The position numbers were made by a program, and so were the translations under genes. Shown piece after piece: positions 45,024 through 54,133 of a DNA stretch of 64,000 nucleotides. The DNA is from Qingshengfaniella alkalisoli (GTDB taxonomy: Bacteria; Pseudomonadota; Alphaproteobacteria; Rhodobacterales; Rhodobacteraceae), in the NCBI RefSeq assembly GCF_007855645.1, contig NZ_CP042265.1:1-64000 (forward strand), given 5' to 3'. The notes below the pieces were generated by a model. That model saw only the letters and a program-made list of their open reading frames with translations. It searched no databases and was not told the DNA's origin. Position 1 is the first letter of the stretch. Each line of letters opens with the position of its first letter.

Positions 45024-46753
45024 TGGCCGCTGACGCCAGAGAAGTGGAGCCTCTGGGGCCGGCGGGAGAGCGTTTTTCCCGCCGTGCCTCCGTTTGGTCT
45101 TATCGTGATATCTTCCGGTTAAACGGGCGCATCTGGGTGATTGCCGGCACGGTTATTGCTGCGCTGGTGCTCGTACCATTGTTGGCGCTGGTTTGGCAGG
45201 CCGCGCAGGGGTCGGAGGGGCTATGGTCGCATATCGTGACCTATGTGTTGCCGCATGCGCTTGGTCAAACGGCGATTCTTCTGGCGGGCGTCGGAGTGCT
45301 TGTGGGGGCCATCGGAACATCGACGGCCTGGCTGGTGACTGCTTACGACTTTCGGGGTCGACGGGTGCTGGAATGGGCGCTGCTGCTGCCCTTGGCCGTA
45401 CCTACCTATATCGTCGCGTATGCCTATCTCGACCTTTTGCATCCGCTTGGACCGGTCCAAGCGCTTATCCGCGCCGTTCTCGGCTATGACAGCCCACGCG
45501 ATTTTCGGCTGCCCGACATCAGGTCAATGACGGGAGCGATCTTTCTGTTGAGCTTTGTACTGTATCCCTATGTCTATCTGCCGACGCGGGCGATGTTCAT
45601 GACACAGGCCGCCAATCTGGTAGAGGTGTCCCGCACGCTTGGCATTTCTCGACGGCAGGTGTTCTTGCGCGTCGCGTTGCCCTTGGCACGCCCGGCAATT
45701 GCCGTGGGTATCAGCTTGGCACTGATGGAGACGCTGAACGACATCGGAGCGTCGGAGTTTCTGGGCGTCCGGTCCCTGACTATTTCGATTTACACGACTT
45801 GGGTGACGCGCACCGATCTGCCCGGTGCTGCGCAGATCTCGTTGGCGATGATTTTGCTCGTTGTCGCGCTGGTTTCGCTGGAGCGTTGGGCGCGCAGACG
45901 ACAACGCTATACAGTCAGCGCACAACGATCCCGAAGTTTTGAGCCGCGTCGCCTATCAGGACGGGCGGGTTTCGTGGCATTGGCCCTTGGCCTTTTGCCC
46001 GTTGCGCTCGGCTTCCTGGCGCCGGCCTTGCACCTTGCGGTAGAGGCATGGAAGCGGTTCCAGTTCGCTGGCGTCTCCGGACGGCTGCTGGTCGAGGCAC
46101 GAAACACGCTGATCCTGTCTGCGACCGCTACGTTGGCCGTGCTGATCTGCGGTATGATCATTGCCTATGCTGCCCGGGTTTTCCCGCAGCGAGGGATCGT
46201 CATAATGCAGCGTGTCTCCACCATCGGATATGCGATGCCGGGGACGGTGCTGGCGCTGGGTATTCTGATTGCAATGGGCAGTTTGGACCGGTTCATCGAC
46301 CGAAGCATGCAGGACATTCTTGGTGTCTCGACCGGGTTGATATTTATCGGATCCGGGGCGGCTCTTGGTTATGCTTATCTGGTCCGGTTTCTTGCGATTT
46401 CGGTTGGCTCGCTGGAGGCGGGTTTCACGCGGATTCCACGTAGCTATGACTTCACCTCGCGCACATTGGGACAGGGGGTCGGCGGGACGCTCTGGCGCGT
46501 ACATTTACCGCTTTCCAAGGCCGCGCTTGGTGCGGCGGGATTGTTGGTGTTCGTGGATTGCATGAAGGAATTGTCAGCGACGCTCCTGTTGCGCCCGCTA
46601 AACTTTGAGACGCTGGCAACCCATCTATATGGCGAAGCCGCTCGCGGTACGTATGAAGAAGCTGCACTTGCGGCCTTGGCCATCGTCGTTGTCGGGCTGC
46701 TGCCGGTCGTTTTGCTCGCAAGGCTGGGGCGTCCGGAGCACACCGCGCATTGA
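45023..46753 (+). CDS. fbpB: Ferric iron ABC transporter permease, fused (FbpB-like)
   Basis: Inner-membrane permease of 576 residues with two MetI-like domains in one chain, as in FbpB/SfuB. The first conserved loop (EVSRTLGISRRQVFLRVALP, about 209) and the second (SYDFTSRTLGQGVGGTLWRV) carry the ATPase-docking pattern. Twelve membrane segments are likely. The start is GTG, sharing its G with the fbpA stop codon TAG. Together the three genes encode a complete Fe(III) importer, which may serve iron freed from siderophores delivered by the receptor at 6.8 kb. Confidence 0.92.
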   Translation: MAADAREVEPLGPAGERFSRRASVWSYRDIFRLNGRIWVIAGTVIAALVLVPLLALVWQAAQGSEGLWSHIVTYVLPHALGQTAILLAGVGVLVGAIGTSTAWLVTAYDFRGRRVLEWALLLPLAVPTYIVAYAYLDLLHPLGPVQALIRAVLGYDSPRDFRLPDIRSMTGAIFLLSFVLYPYVYLPTRAMFMTQAANLVEVSRTLGISRRQVFLRVALPLARPAIAVGISLALMETLNDIGASEFLGVRSLTISIYTTWVTRTDLPGAAQISLAMILLVVALVSLERWARRRQRYTVSAQRSRSFEPRRLSGRAGFVALALGLLPVALGFLAPALHLAVEAWKRFQFAGVSGRLLVEARNTLILSATATLAVLICGMIIAYAARVFPQRGIVIMQRVSTIGYAMPGTVLALGILIAMGSLDRFIDRSMQDILGVSTGLIFIGSGAALGYAYLVRFLAISVGSLEAGFTRIPRSYDFTSRTLGQGVGGTLWRVHLPLSKAALGAAGLLVFVDCMKELSATLLLRPLNFETLATHLYGEAARGTYEEAALAALAIVVVGLLPVVLLARLGRPEHTAH

Positions 46754-46913
46754 TTGCGGCAGATCGGGCGTCAGTGCCTTGCCCACGCACGAGCCTTATT
46801 CCTAAGCTTGCACATATCGATGAGTCCGTTCTACGCGTGAGCTACATGGACGTCGGCACGGAGGCGGAGCTGCAGCTTGCGAATGCCAGTGGTTCAACCA
46901 GGGAGTTCCAGCT

Positions 46914-47645
46914 TTGCAAGATGATGGGTTCTTCGACGAGGCAGTGGCGGCGACCTACGATGATGATGAAGCGAGCAATGATCCCGCCGAGATCGAACGT
47001 ATCGTTGCCTGGCTGGCTGAGTTGGCCGGGAATGGACCTGCGTTGGAGTTCGCTATAGGAACCGGACGCATTGCCTTGCCGCTCGCCCGGGCAGGGGTCG
47101 AGGTGGTTGGAATTGATCTGTCCCGTCCGATGCTGCGACGCCTAAGATCAAAGCCGGGAGGAGACGCGGTGCGGGCCACGATCGGCGACATGACGTCAAC
47201 ACGATTGGGTCAAACCTTCTCGCTCGTCTATCTGGTGTTCAATACGATTAACAATCTGACAACACAGGCGGCGCAGGTTGCTTGCTTCGAGAATGCCGCG
47301 GCGCATCTCGAACCCGGTGGGGCGTTCCTGATCGAGGTGGGTGTTCCGCCCCTACAACGACTGCCGGAAGGTGAGACCCTGATCGCGTTCGAGTTGAACG
47401 CGACACACTGGGGCGTCGATGAGATCGATGTCGTGTCGCAGCGCTTCAGTTCGCACCATATGCAAATCAGCGGAAAGGGAATCGAACACCGATCCATTCC
47501 CTTCCGCTATGTCTGGCCGTCAGAATTGGACCTGATGGCACGCTTGGCGGGCCTGACGCTGTTTCATCGATGGGGTGGTTGGCAACAAGAACCCTTTACG
47601 GCACGAAGCCGCAGTCATGTTTCCGTATGGCGTAAATCCGACTGA
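46914..47645 (+). CDS. Class I SAM-dependent methyltransferase
   Basis: A 243-residue protein with a Rossmann methyltransferase fold. Motif I is LEFAIGTGRIALPLARAG (E-x-x-x-G-T-G-x), motif II region VVGIDLSRPML, and an acidic DMTSTRLGQTFSLVYLVF follows. The substrate is unknown; similar proteins methylate small molecules. The start is uncertain: a TTG at 46914 preceded by GGAG gives a good N-terminus, while ATG choices are too far inside. It converges with the SGNH hydrolase gene. Confidence 0.82.
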   Translation: MQDDGFFDEAVAATYDDDEASNDPAEIERIVAWLAELAGNGPALEFAIGTGRIALPLARAGVEVVGIDLSRPMLRRLRSKPGGDAVRATIGDMTSTRLGQTFSLVYLVFNTINNLTTQAAQVACFENAAAHLEPGGAFLIEVGVPPLQRLPEGETLIAFELNATHWGVDEIDVVSQRFSSHHMQISGKGIEHRSIPFRYVWPSELDLMARLAGLTLFHRWGGWQQEPFTARSRSHVSVWRKSD

Positions 47646-47658
47646 CGTCTGAGCGCCC

Positions 47659-48294
47659 TTACGAGAGGATTGTTCGCACGGGAGCGACCAAGCCTGAACC
47701 AATGGCACGGGTATTGACGGGGTCGAGGTGTACGCCATCGGCAGAGCTGGCTTCCGCGACCGTGGCCGCATCAAAGAAACCGCAGCCTTCAAGTTCAGCA
47801 AGCGAGAGATAGGCCGGTGCCAGTTTCCGTGATTCCGCGATGCTTCGCCCGGAAAGCGGGCTGTCACCATTCGCGCAGTCACACAGATGCGGAGGCGCGA
47901 CCAACAGCACCTCGGGGACGGCCATGCGGTAGCGATAGGGGAAGTGCCGAATGATCTCGACCAGCCGGCCCATACCCGCGACCGCGCCGTGGATCGTGGG
48001 GGAAATGAAGCCCTTGAGATCGTTGGTGCCAAGCATGATTATTACCAGATCCAGCGGCGAATGCGTTGCCAGTAGCGTAGGCAGAACGCGTGCGCCGTTC
48101 AGATCGACCGCTGATGTGTAATCGTCGAACGCGGTGGTGCGCCCGCCAAGACCTTCCGGGATCACGTGATAGCCTTCGCCCAGCCCCGCCTGAAGAACGC
48201 TTGGCCAGCGGTCAGCAAAATCATGTCGGCCACGCCCTTCCGGATCGCTTCCCCAGGTAAGGCTGTCGCCGAAGGCCAGGATTGTCTTGGTCAT
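47659..48294 (-). CDS. SGNH/GDSL-family hydrolase
   Basis: A 211-residue cytoplasmic esterase of the SGNH fold. The nucleophile block LAFGDSLTWGSDPEGRGRH, the asparagine in IIMLGTNDLKGF and the Asp/His block DGVHLDPVNTRAIG are all intact. The absence of a signal peptide and the GSDP insertion resemble arylesterases of the multifunctional 7-aminocephalosporanic-acid deacetylase type. The start at 48294 follows the ORF's internal methionine. The substrate is unknown; it is the second SGNH enzyme in the window after TesA, and a distinct subtype. Confidence 0.85.
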   Translation of the reverse strand: MTKTILAFGDSLTWGSDPEGRGRHDFADRWPSVLQAGLGEGYHVIPEGLGGRTTAFDDYTSAVDLNGARVLPTLLATHSPLDLVIIMLGTNDLKGFISPTIHGAVAGMGRLVEIIRHFPYRYRMAVPEVLLVAPPHLCDCANGDSPLSGRSIAESRKLAPAYLSLAELEGCGFFDAATVAEASSADGVHLDPVNTRAIGSGLVAPVRTILS

Positions 48295-48415
48295 GGAACT
48301 GCTCGTATGTTGTACGGTGCCGATAACCCTATAATTTCCGCGCGGTGTCAATTGCATGGCTTGTTAGCGGAATCCGGAAACAAACCGACACCGATTTGTC
48401 GGGTCGGAGTAACCG

Positions 48416-48800
48416 TCAGTCCGTGACTGCGCCTTCCTCGTCCTTGCGCATGTGTATCCGCCGCTTGACGATCTTCCCAAACAGGATGGGCAGGACGAAA
48501 CCCACGGCAGCGATGATCCAGAGGGTAGCCGACAGTGGCGTGTCCACGAGAGTCCACCAGTTGCCATTATCGATGGTGATCGCGCGGCGCAGCGCCCAGC
48601 CCATCACGCCGAAGGCGATCATCGCGACGATCGGGCATCAGGATACGCGGCGGCACCAGCAGGACGCGGGCGAACAGCCCCACCATCGCGATGTTCATGG
48701 CCAGAAGCATGATGTTACCGATGAAAAGCGCGGCGATCAGGCCCCAGACAACATTGGGGTTCTGCGGAACAGCAGCGGACCTGGTGTGATGTTGCGGGTA
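48416..48800 (-). pseudogene. tctA C-terminal remnant (tricarboxylate transporter)
   Basis: The minus strand encodes the last ~125 residues of a TctA-type tricarboxylate transporter permease in pieces. One frame reads NITPGPLLF, the next NPNVVWGLIAALFIGNIMLL to VPPRILMP, and a third MIAFGVMGWALRRAITIDNG to the stop. The frame breaks lie near 48765 and 48635. The N-terminal three quarters of tctA and all of tctB and tctC are missing. The remnant abuts a 5'-truncated tctD in divergent orientation, as expected if an internal deletion removed the shared middle of a tctCBA/tctDE locus. Confidence 0.8.
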
Positions 48801-48819
48801 GCGTCGCGGATGGTCGGGC

Positions 48820-49260
48820 ATTCTGGATGTTCAGAGTTATGATCTGGTGATCCTTGATATCAATTTGCCCGACGGGGATGGAACGGAGCAGCTGCGGGAT
48901 ATGCGGGGGCAGGGTCTCGCTACGCCTGTCATGATGCTGACGGCCGAATATCAAGTCACAGACCGGGTAAATGCGCTGGATCTGGGCGCTGACGACTATC
49001 TTGTGAAACCCTTTGACTTGCGTGAACTGGAGGCTCGCGCCCGGGCGCTGATCAGCAGGCAACCCCCCGCAGATGCACGGTGATCGAGCTAGGTGCCATG
49101 ACCTTCGACCGACGGGCAAGACGCATGAAGGACGAGGGACAGGACGTTGTCCTGACCCTCCGGGAACTTGCTCTGCTGAACCTGCTGTTGACACATGAAA
49201 GCGAAGTGTTGTCCAAGACGCGGCTGTTCGAAGGGCTATTCAGTTTTGCGGCCGATTGAG
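48820..49260 (+). pseudogene. tctD response-regulator remnant
   Basis: The plus strand carries most of an OmpR-family response regulator of TctD type. The receiver domain starts abruptly at SYDLVILDINLPDGDG and runs through MLTAEYQVTDRVNALDLGAD and VKPFDLRELEARA to an early stop at 49083. The DNA-binding domain continues in another frame (ELGAMTFDRRARRMKDEGQD, LTLRELALLNLLLTHE) to about 49260. The first ~45 residues, including the acidic pocket, are gone and a frameshift splits the rest, so it is not functional. Confidence 0.8.
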
Positions 49261-49360
49261 CTATCGCCTGTGCTGCTCGTGATGCTGGACCGGATGAAAC
49301 GCAATTCGTGCAGCGCTGGCGCGAAACCTTTGCGACCGTAAATACGGACCTGCAATAAAG

Positions 49361-50227
49361 TCACGATCGAAATAGACGCGTGTGAGAAAACATCGCTTCC
49401 AACTGTTCGATCCGGCTGCGGCTTTCTTCCAGTCGGGCGGCTTGAACTTCAGCGATCAGCGCCTCAAGGATCAGCATGATCGAGATCGTAGAGTCCCAGC
49501 TGGAAGGTGCCTCGACAAGCGCGTGAAACACGTTCTGCGCGACTTTACAGATGGGAGACCCCCATTGGTCGGTGAACAGCACGATCTGGCACCCGCGCTC
49601 TGCCGCGAGGGTGGCGAGGCGTGCCATGTCCCCTTCGTAGCGTCGGATGTCAAACAGCACGAGAATGGACGATTCATCCATATCCAGCAGATACTGAGGC
49701 CACACATTCGGCGATGATCCAAGCTGCGTGACGCCGGGTCGGATGATTTGCAAGTGGTTGAACAGGTAATCGGCATTGGACCGCGTGATCCGGCCGCCGG
49801 ACACATAAACATGGCGTGTCGGGTCGGCCAACAAAGTCGCCACGGCGTCGAACTGTTGCGTAGGCAGCCGGTCTAACGTGTGACGGATGTTTTCGGCCAC
49901 GGCTTCTGCAAACCGGGTCAGGATGTGCTCTGCCGGGGCGCCGTCCGACCAGGCCTCGCGCTTGGAAATCGGGTTGCGGATGCGCTCAGCGACTTCATCG
50001 CGCAGGGCATCTTGCAGGTCAGGGAAGCCCTCAAATCCCAGTTTACGTGCCATACGAATCACGGTGGGGGTGGATACTTCCGCTGCAAATGCCAGCTTGG
50101 TGATCGATTGCAGCCCAGCAATGGGATAGTCCTGAAGAAGCACATTTGCCAGTTGCCTTTCGGACCGGGTCAAGCCTTCAAGGCGGTCCTGGATAATCTG
50201 CTTCACGATCTGGGATCTTGGGGGCAA
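49361..50227 (-). CDS. MurR/RpiR-family transcriptional regulator
   Basis: A 288-residue regulator with an N-terminal RpiR helix-turn-helix (LTRSERQLANVLLQDYP, STPTVIRMARKLGFEGFPDL) and a C-terminal SIS (sugar isomerase) effector domain (HVYVSGGRITRSNADYLFNH). The start is a TTG at 50227; a GTG seven codons on is an alternative. It diverges from the amidohydrolase and TRAP genes, and the spacer holds two TTACAGAA direct repeats 30 bases apart, likely operator half-sites. It is the probable regulator of the 50.3-58 kb catabolic island, with an effector related to the imported compound. Confidence 0.88.
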   Translation of the reverse strand: MPPRSQIVKQIIQDRLEGLTRSERQLANVLLQDYPIAGLQSITKLAFAAEVSTPTVIRMARKLGFEGFPDLQDALRDEVAERIRNPISKREAWSDGAPAEHILTRFAEAVAENIRHTLDRLPTQQFDAVATLLADPTRHVYVSGGRITRSNADYLFNHLQIIRPGVTQLGSSPNVWPQYLLDMDESSILVLFDIRRYEGDMARLATLAAERGCQIVLFTDQWGSPICKVAQNVFHALVEAPSSWDSTISIMLILEALIAEVQAARLEESRSRIEQLEAMFSHTRLFRS

Positions 50228-50252
50228 GGCGGGCCTGAATTTGCAGCAAAGT

Positions 50253-50290
50253 TTACAGAATGATTTATAACTGAAGCATTACTTACAGAA
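50253..50290. promoter_or_regulatory. Direct repeats TTACAGAA in the RpiR/amidohydrolase divergent promoter
   Basis: TTACAGAA occurs at 50253-50260 and 50283-50290, exactly 30 bases (about three helical turns) apart, in AT-rich spacer DNA between the RpiR gene and the amidohydrolase gene. A TTGACA lies just after (50297-50302). This is a good candidate for dimer or tetramer binding by the divergently encoded regulator. Confidence 0.45.
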
Positions 50291-50332
50291 ATTTTGTTGA
50301 CAAGAGCGAAGTCGATACCGTCAATTCGGCCC

Positions 50333-51121
50333 ATGACGTTTAGTAACGATTCAGTCACGGTCAGCGCGCCAAACGAAGCCGTATCCGTCCTTAACGCTGA
50401 CGGTGACAGTCGGATACTTTTGGTATGCGAGCATGCAAGCCGGCACATCCCGGCGGAACTTGACGGGTTGGGGTTGAGTGATGAGACGGCCCTGTCACAT
50501 GCCGCGTGGGATATCGGGGCGCTGGAGCTGGCAAAGGCGATGTCCACCGAACTGGACGCGCCGCTGGTAATGTCGAATGTGTCCCGCTTGGTCTATGACT
50601 GTAATCGGCCGCCGCATGCGCGGGGCGCGATGCCCGATAAGGTGGAGCAATTCATTATCCCGGGTAACGAAAACCTGACCGATGACGCGCGGGCCTGGCG
50701 GGTGGCGCATGTCTATGAGCCCTTCCGCGCCGCTTTGACTGCAGCGCTGGACGGATCTGCTGAGCGGAATGTCCTCGTGACGGTCCACAGCTTCACGCCG
50801 ATATATTTCGGGCAACATCGATCTGTGGAACTCGGCCTGCTGCATGACAGTGACGCGCGATTAGCGGAAGCGATGAATGGAGGCGCAGCCCGTCATACGA
50901 CACTGAAAACCGCACTCAACCAACCCTACGGGCCGGAGGACGGTGTGACCCATACGCTACGTGAACATGCTCTCCCGAGAGGGCTGCTTAATGTAATGAT
51001 CGAGGTACGAAACGACATGCTTGCTGATCCGGTGGGTCGGGCAGTGGAATTGGTCGGCTTGCTGGGCGAGGCGCTCGAATCAATTGACGCTGCGCACAAA
51101 GACGGGGCTGCAAAGGCATGA
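50333..51121 (+). CDS. N-formylglutamate amidohydrolase family protein
   Basis: A 262-residue zinc-dependent hydrolase of the N-formylglutamate deformylase family. Recognisable are LLVCEHASRHIPAEL, DIGALELAKAMS, SRLVYDCNRPP and VTVHSFTPIYFG. In histidine degradation this family hydrolyses N-formylglutamate, but here its partners are a PuuA-like synthetase, an aldehyde dehydrogenase and a TRAP importer. It may instead remove a gamma-glutamyl or acyl group from an amide intermediate. The start at 50333 is preferred over TTG 50294. The stop overlaps dctQ by four bases, so it heads the operon. Confidence 0.82.
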   Translation: MTFSNDSVTVSAPNEAVSVLNADGDSRILLVCEHASRHIPAELDGLGLSDETALSHAAWDIGALELAKAMSTELDAPLVMSNVSRLVYDCNRPPHARGAMPDKVEQFIIPGNENLTDDARAWRVAHVYEPFRAALTAALDGSAERNVLVTVHSFTPIYFGQHRSVELGLLHDSDARLAEAMNGGAARHTTLKTALNQPYGPEDGVTHTLREHALPRGLLNVMIEVRNDMLADPVGRAVELVGLLGEALESIDAAHKDGAAKA

Positions 51122-51645
51122 TGCGGATCACGCGGCGTTATATCAGAACTGTTGACGGGCTGAACCGGGTCATCGGTCGGATCGTCATGTTCGGAATTTT
51201 CGTGATGATGGGAATCCTGCTGTGGTCGTCGGTTTCCAAGACCTTCTTCCTGCCGTCTCTATGGACACTGGAAATGGCTCAATTCGCCATGGTGACTTAC
51301 TACATGCTGGGTGGGCCCTATTCGATTCAGATGGGATCGAACGTGCGGATGGACTTGCTGTACGGTGAGTGGAGTGACCGCCGCAAGGCGCAGGTGGATG
51401 CGCTCACGGTGTTCTTTCTGATTGTCTATCTGGGGTTTCTGCTTTGGGGGGGCATCGGCAGCACGATTTATTCCTTCCAGTACGGGGGCGAGCGTAGCCC
51501 GACCGCTTGGCGCCCCTATCTGTGGCCGATCAAGGTGATCATGTGCCTGGGCATTTCGCTCATGTTGCTGCAGGCCATTTCCGAATTGCTCAAGGACATC
51601 TTGCGTTTGAAGGGCGAAGACATTCCGCACGAGGTTGACGCCTGA
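51118..51645 (+). CDS. dctQ: TRAP transporter small permease (DctQ-type)
   Basis: Small membrane subunit of a TRAP transporter, 175 residues with four hydrophobic segments, the first around 22-38. The family stretch GPYSIQMGSNVRMDLLYGEW is clear. It overlaps the amidohydrolase stop and its own stop shares a base with the dctM start (TGATG), so the three genes are tightly coupled. Confidence 0.88.
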   Translation: MMRITRRYIRTVDGLNRVIGRIVMFGIFVMMGILLWSSVSKTFFLPSLWTLEMAQFAMVTYYMLGGPYSIQMGSNVRMDLLYGEWSDRRKAQVDALTVFFLIVYLGFLLWGGIGSTIYSFQYGGERSPTAWRPYLWPIKVIMCLGISLMLLQAISELLKDILRLKGEDIPHEVDA

Positions 51646-52970
51646 TGTCTTATGACATGATTGCTATCCTGATGTTTTCGTCAATGATGCTGATGCTGCT
51701 GACAGGCCAGCGGGTGTTCGGGGCCATTGGCTTTGTTGCCGTGATCGCCGCGTTTCTGTTGTGGGGCGACCGGGGCGGCTATGACATCGGGTTCTCTGCC
51801 GCGATGAAGTTGATGAAATGGTATCCGCTGCTGACGCTGCCGATGTTTATCTTCATGGGTTATGTGCTGTCGGAATCGAAGATCGCCGACGACCTCTATC
51901 GAATGTTCCACGTCTGGATGGGCGGGCTGTCGGGCGGGTTGGCTATCGGGACAATCGGGTTGATGGTGCTCATTTCGGCGATGAACGGGCTGTCGGTGGC
52001 TGGAATGGCCATAGGTGCTACGATTGCGCTGCCGGAGTTGCTGAAACGTGGCTATGACAAGCGGATGGTGACCGGGGTCATACAGGCCGGATCGTCACTG
52101 GGCATTCTCGTGCCGCCCTCCGTCGTGCTGGTTCTCTACGCGATGATCGCGCGGCAGCCGGTCGGGCAACTTTGGCTGGCCGGCGTCATTCCGGGACTGA
52201 TGATGGCCGGGATGTTCGTGCTCTACATAGCGATACGCTGCCGGATCAATCCCGCACTTGGCCCCGTGCTGCCCAAGGAAGAACGCGATCTGCCGATGGG
52301 CGAGAAACTGGCTCTTCTGCGCGCCGGCGCTTTGCCGCTGATCATCTTTGCCGCAATGATGGTGCCGTTCATCAACGGTTGGACGTCACTTGTCGAAAGC
52401 TCGGCAATTGGCGCACTGGCCGCATTTCTGGCCGCGATCCTGAAACGGCGCATGACTTGGACGGTGTTTGAAACCTCCGTGCGGAAGACATTGGGTATCA
52501 CCTGCATGTTCATGTGGATCATCCTCGCGGCGCTCGCCTTCGGTGCAGTCTTTGACGGGCTTGGTGCGGTCAAGGCCATCGAAAACGTGTTCACCGAGAA
52601 GCTGGGCCTTTCCCCTTGGATGATCCTCATCCTGATGCAGCTCAGCTTCATCCTGATGGGGACGTTTCTGGATGACACCGCGATGCTGGTGATCGTTGCG
52701 CCGCTCTACGTGCCGTTGGTCGGTGCGTTGGGTTTCGACCTGATCTGGTACGGGGTGCTCTACACGATCACCACGCAGATCGCCTACATGACGCCGCCCT
52801 TCGGCTATAACCTGTTCCTGATGCGCGCCATGGCGCCGCCGGAGATCCGGCTGCGGGATATCTACCGCTCCATTGTGCCCTTTGTTCTGGTGATGGCGCT
52901 GGCGCTGGCGCTGGTGATGGTCTTCCCGCAGATTGCGCTGTGGCTGCCCGAAAGCGTGTATAACAAATAA
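51645..52970 (+). CDS. dctM: TRAP transporter large permease (DctM-type)
   Basis: Large membrane subunit, 441 residues and about 12 membrane segments, providing sodium-coupled transport of the ligand bound by DctP. GLMVLISAMNGLSVAGMAIG, VIQAGSSLGILVPPSVVLVL and MQLSFILMGTFLDDTAMLVI are characteristic DctM runs. It is one base away from dctQ and is followed by the substrate-binding gene after 52 bases with AGGAGAGAG as ribosome site. Confidence 0.92.
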   Translation: MSYDMIAILMFSSMMLMLLTGQRVFGAIGFVAVIAAFLLWGDRGGYDIGFSAAMKLMKWYPLLTLPMFIFMGYVLSESKIADDLYRMFHVWMGGLSGGLAIGTIGLMVLISAMNGLSVAGMAIGATIALPELLKRGYDKRMVTGVIQAGSSLGILVPPSVVLVLYAMIARQPVGQLWLAGVIPGLMMAGMFVLYIAIRCRINPALGPVLPKEERDLPMGEKLALLRAGALPLIIFAAMMVPFINGWTSLVESSAIGALAAFLAAILKRRMTWTVFETSVRKTLGITCMFMWIILAALAFGAVFDGLGAVKAIENVFTEKLGLSPWMILILMQLSFILMGTFLDDTAMLVIVAPLYVPLVGALGFDLIWYGVLYTITTQIAYMTPPFGYNLFLMRAMAPPEIRLRDIYRSIVPFVLVMALALALVMVFPQIALWLPESVYNK

Positions 52971-53022
52971 GCATGAGACCCCTTCGAATGGGGCGGTAAC
53001 GACAGACCAATAGGAGAGAGAC

Positions 53023-54063
53023 ATGACGACACGACGCAAATTCCTACAAGGCTCCGCCGCACTTGCGCCCGGGGCGGCGCTGGCTGCTCCAGCGCTCGCA
53101 CAATCGACCATCCGTTGGCGGATGCAGACCTATGCCGGTCCTGCGTTGGCCGAGCACGTGATTGATCCGGCTATCGAGATGTTCAACCAGATCGCTGGCG
53201 ACCGGATGCAGATCGAGCTGTTCTATGCCGATCAGCTGGTGCCCACGGGCGAATTGTTCCAGGCGCTTCAGCGCGGCACGATCGACGCGGTGCAATCCGA
53301 CGACGACAGCATGGCCTCGCCGACCGAGGTCACCGTCTTCGGCGGCTATTTCCCCTTCGGCTCGCGCTACAGCCTGGATGTGCCGGTGCTGTTCAACCAG
53401 TACGGGCTGGATGAGATCTGGAAGGAAGAATACGCCAAGGTTGGCGTGCAGCATATCTCCGCCGGTGCGTGGGACCCCTGCCATTTCGCAACGAAGGACC
53501 CGATCCGTAGCCTTGCCGACCTCCAGGGCAAGCGCGTCTTCACCTTCCCGACCGCCGGGCGGTTCCTGTCGCAATTCGGCGTGGTGCCGGTGACCCTGCC
53601 ATGGGAAGACATCGAGGTGGCCGTGCAGACAGGCGAGCTGGACGGCATCGCGTGGTCCGGGATCACCGAGGACTACACCGTCGGCTGGGCGGACGTAACC
53701 AACTACTTCCTGACCAACAATATCTCGGGCGCCTGGATCGGCCATTTCTTTGCCAACCAGGAGCGCTGGAATGAGGTGCCGGAAGACCTGAAGACGCTGT
53801 TCAAGGTGTGCTGTGAGCAGTCACACTACTATCGCCAATGGTGGTATTGGGGCGGCGAAGCCGCGCTCCGCGTAAACGGTCCGAAAATGGAGCTCACCTC
53901 GATTCCCGACGCGGAATGGGACACGGTAGAACGGGCCGCTCAAGCTTTCTGGGACGAAATCGCTGCAGAGTCAGAGACCAAAGCCAAGGTGGTTGAAATC
54001 TTTAAGCAATACAATGCGGACATGCAAAAAGCCGGGCGGCCTTATCGCTACACGAACGCTTAA
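53023..54063 (+). CDS. dctP: TRAP transporter substrate-binding protein (DctP-type), Tat-exported
   Basis: Periplasmic binding protein, 346 residues. The N-terminus TRRKFLQGSAALAPGAALA has the twin-arginine pattern R-R-K-F-L followed by an A-x-A site, so it is probably exported folded by the Tat route. The mature part has DPCHFATKDPIRSLADLQGK and WEDIEVAVQTGELDGI, matching the DctP-like class. Its ligand is unknown. The class often binds organic acids, but the neighbouring genes suggest an amine-linked or carboxylate-type compound entering the amidohydrolase and glutamine-synthetase-like steps. Confidence 0.9.
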   Translation: MTTRRKFLQGSAALAPGAALAAPALAQSTIRWRMQTYAGPALAEHVIDPAIEMFNQIAGDRMQIELFYADQLVPTGELFQALQRGTIDAVQSDDDSMASPTEVTVFGGYFPFGSRYSLDVPVLFNQYGLDEIWKEEYAKVGVQHISAGAWDPCHFATKDPIRSLADLQGKRVFTFPTAGRFLSQFGVVPVTLPWEDIEVAVQTGELDGIAWSGITEDYTVGWADVTNYFLTNNISGAWIGHFFANQERWNEVPEDLKTLFKVCCEQSHYYRQWWYWGGEAALRVNGPKMELTSIPDAEWDTVERAAQAFWDEIAAESETKAKVVEIFKQYNADMQKAGRPYRYTNA

Positions 54064-54133
54064 GCCTGCTTGAACATGGCTGCGCCCGACCAGTGGCCGG
54101 ACGCAGTTCCTGCCCCAGAATCCGGACAACCAG

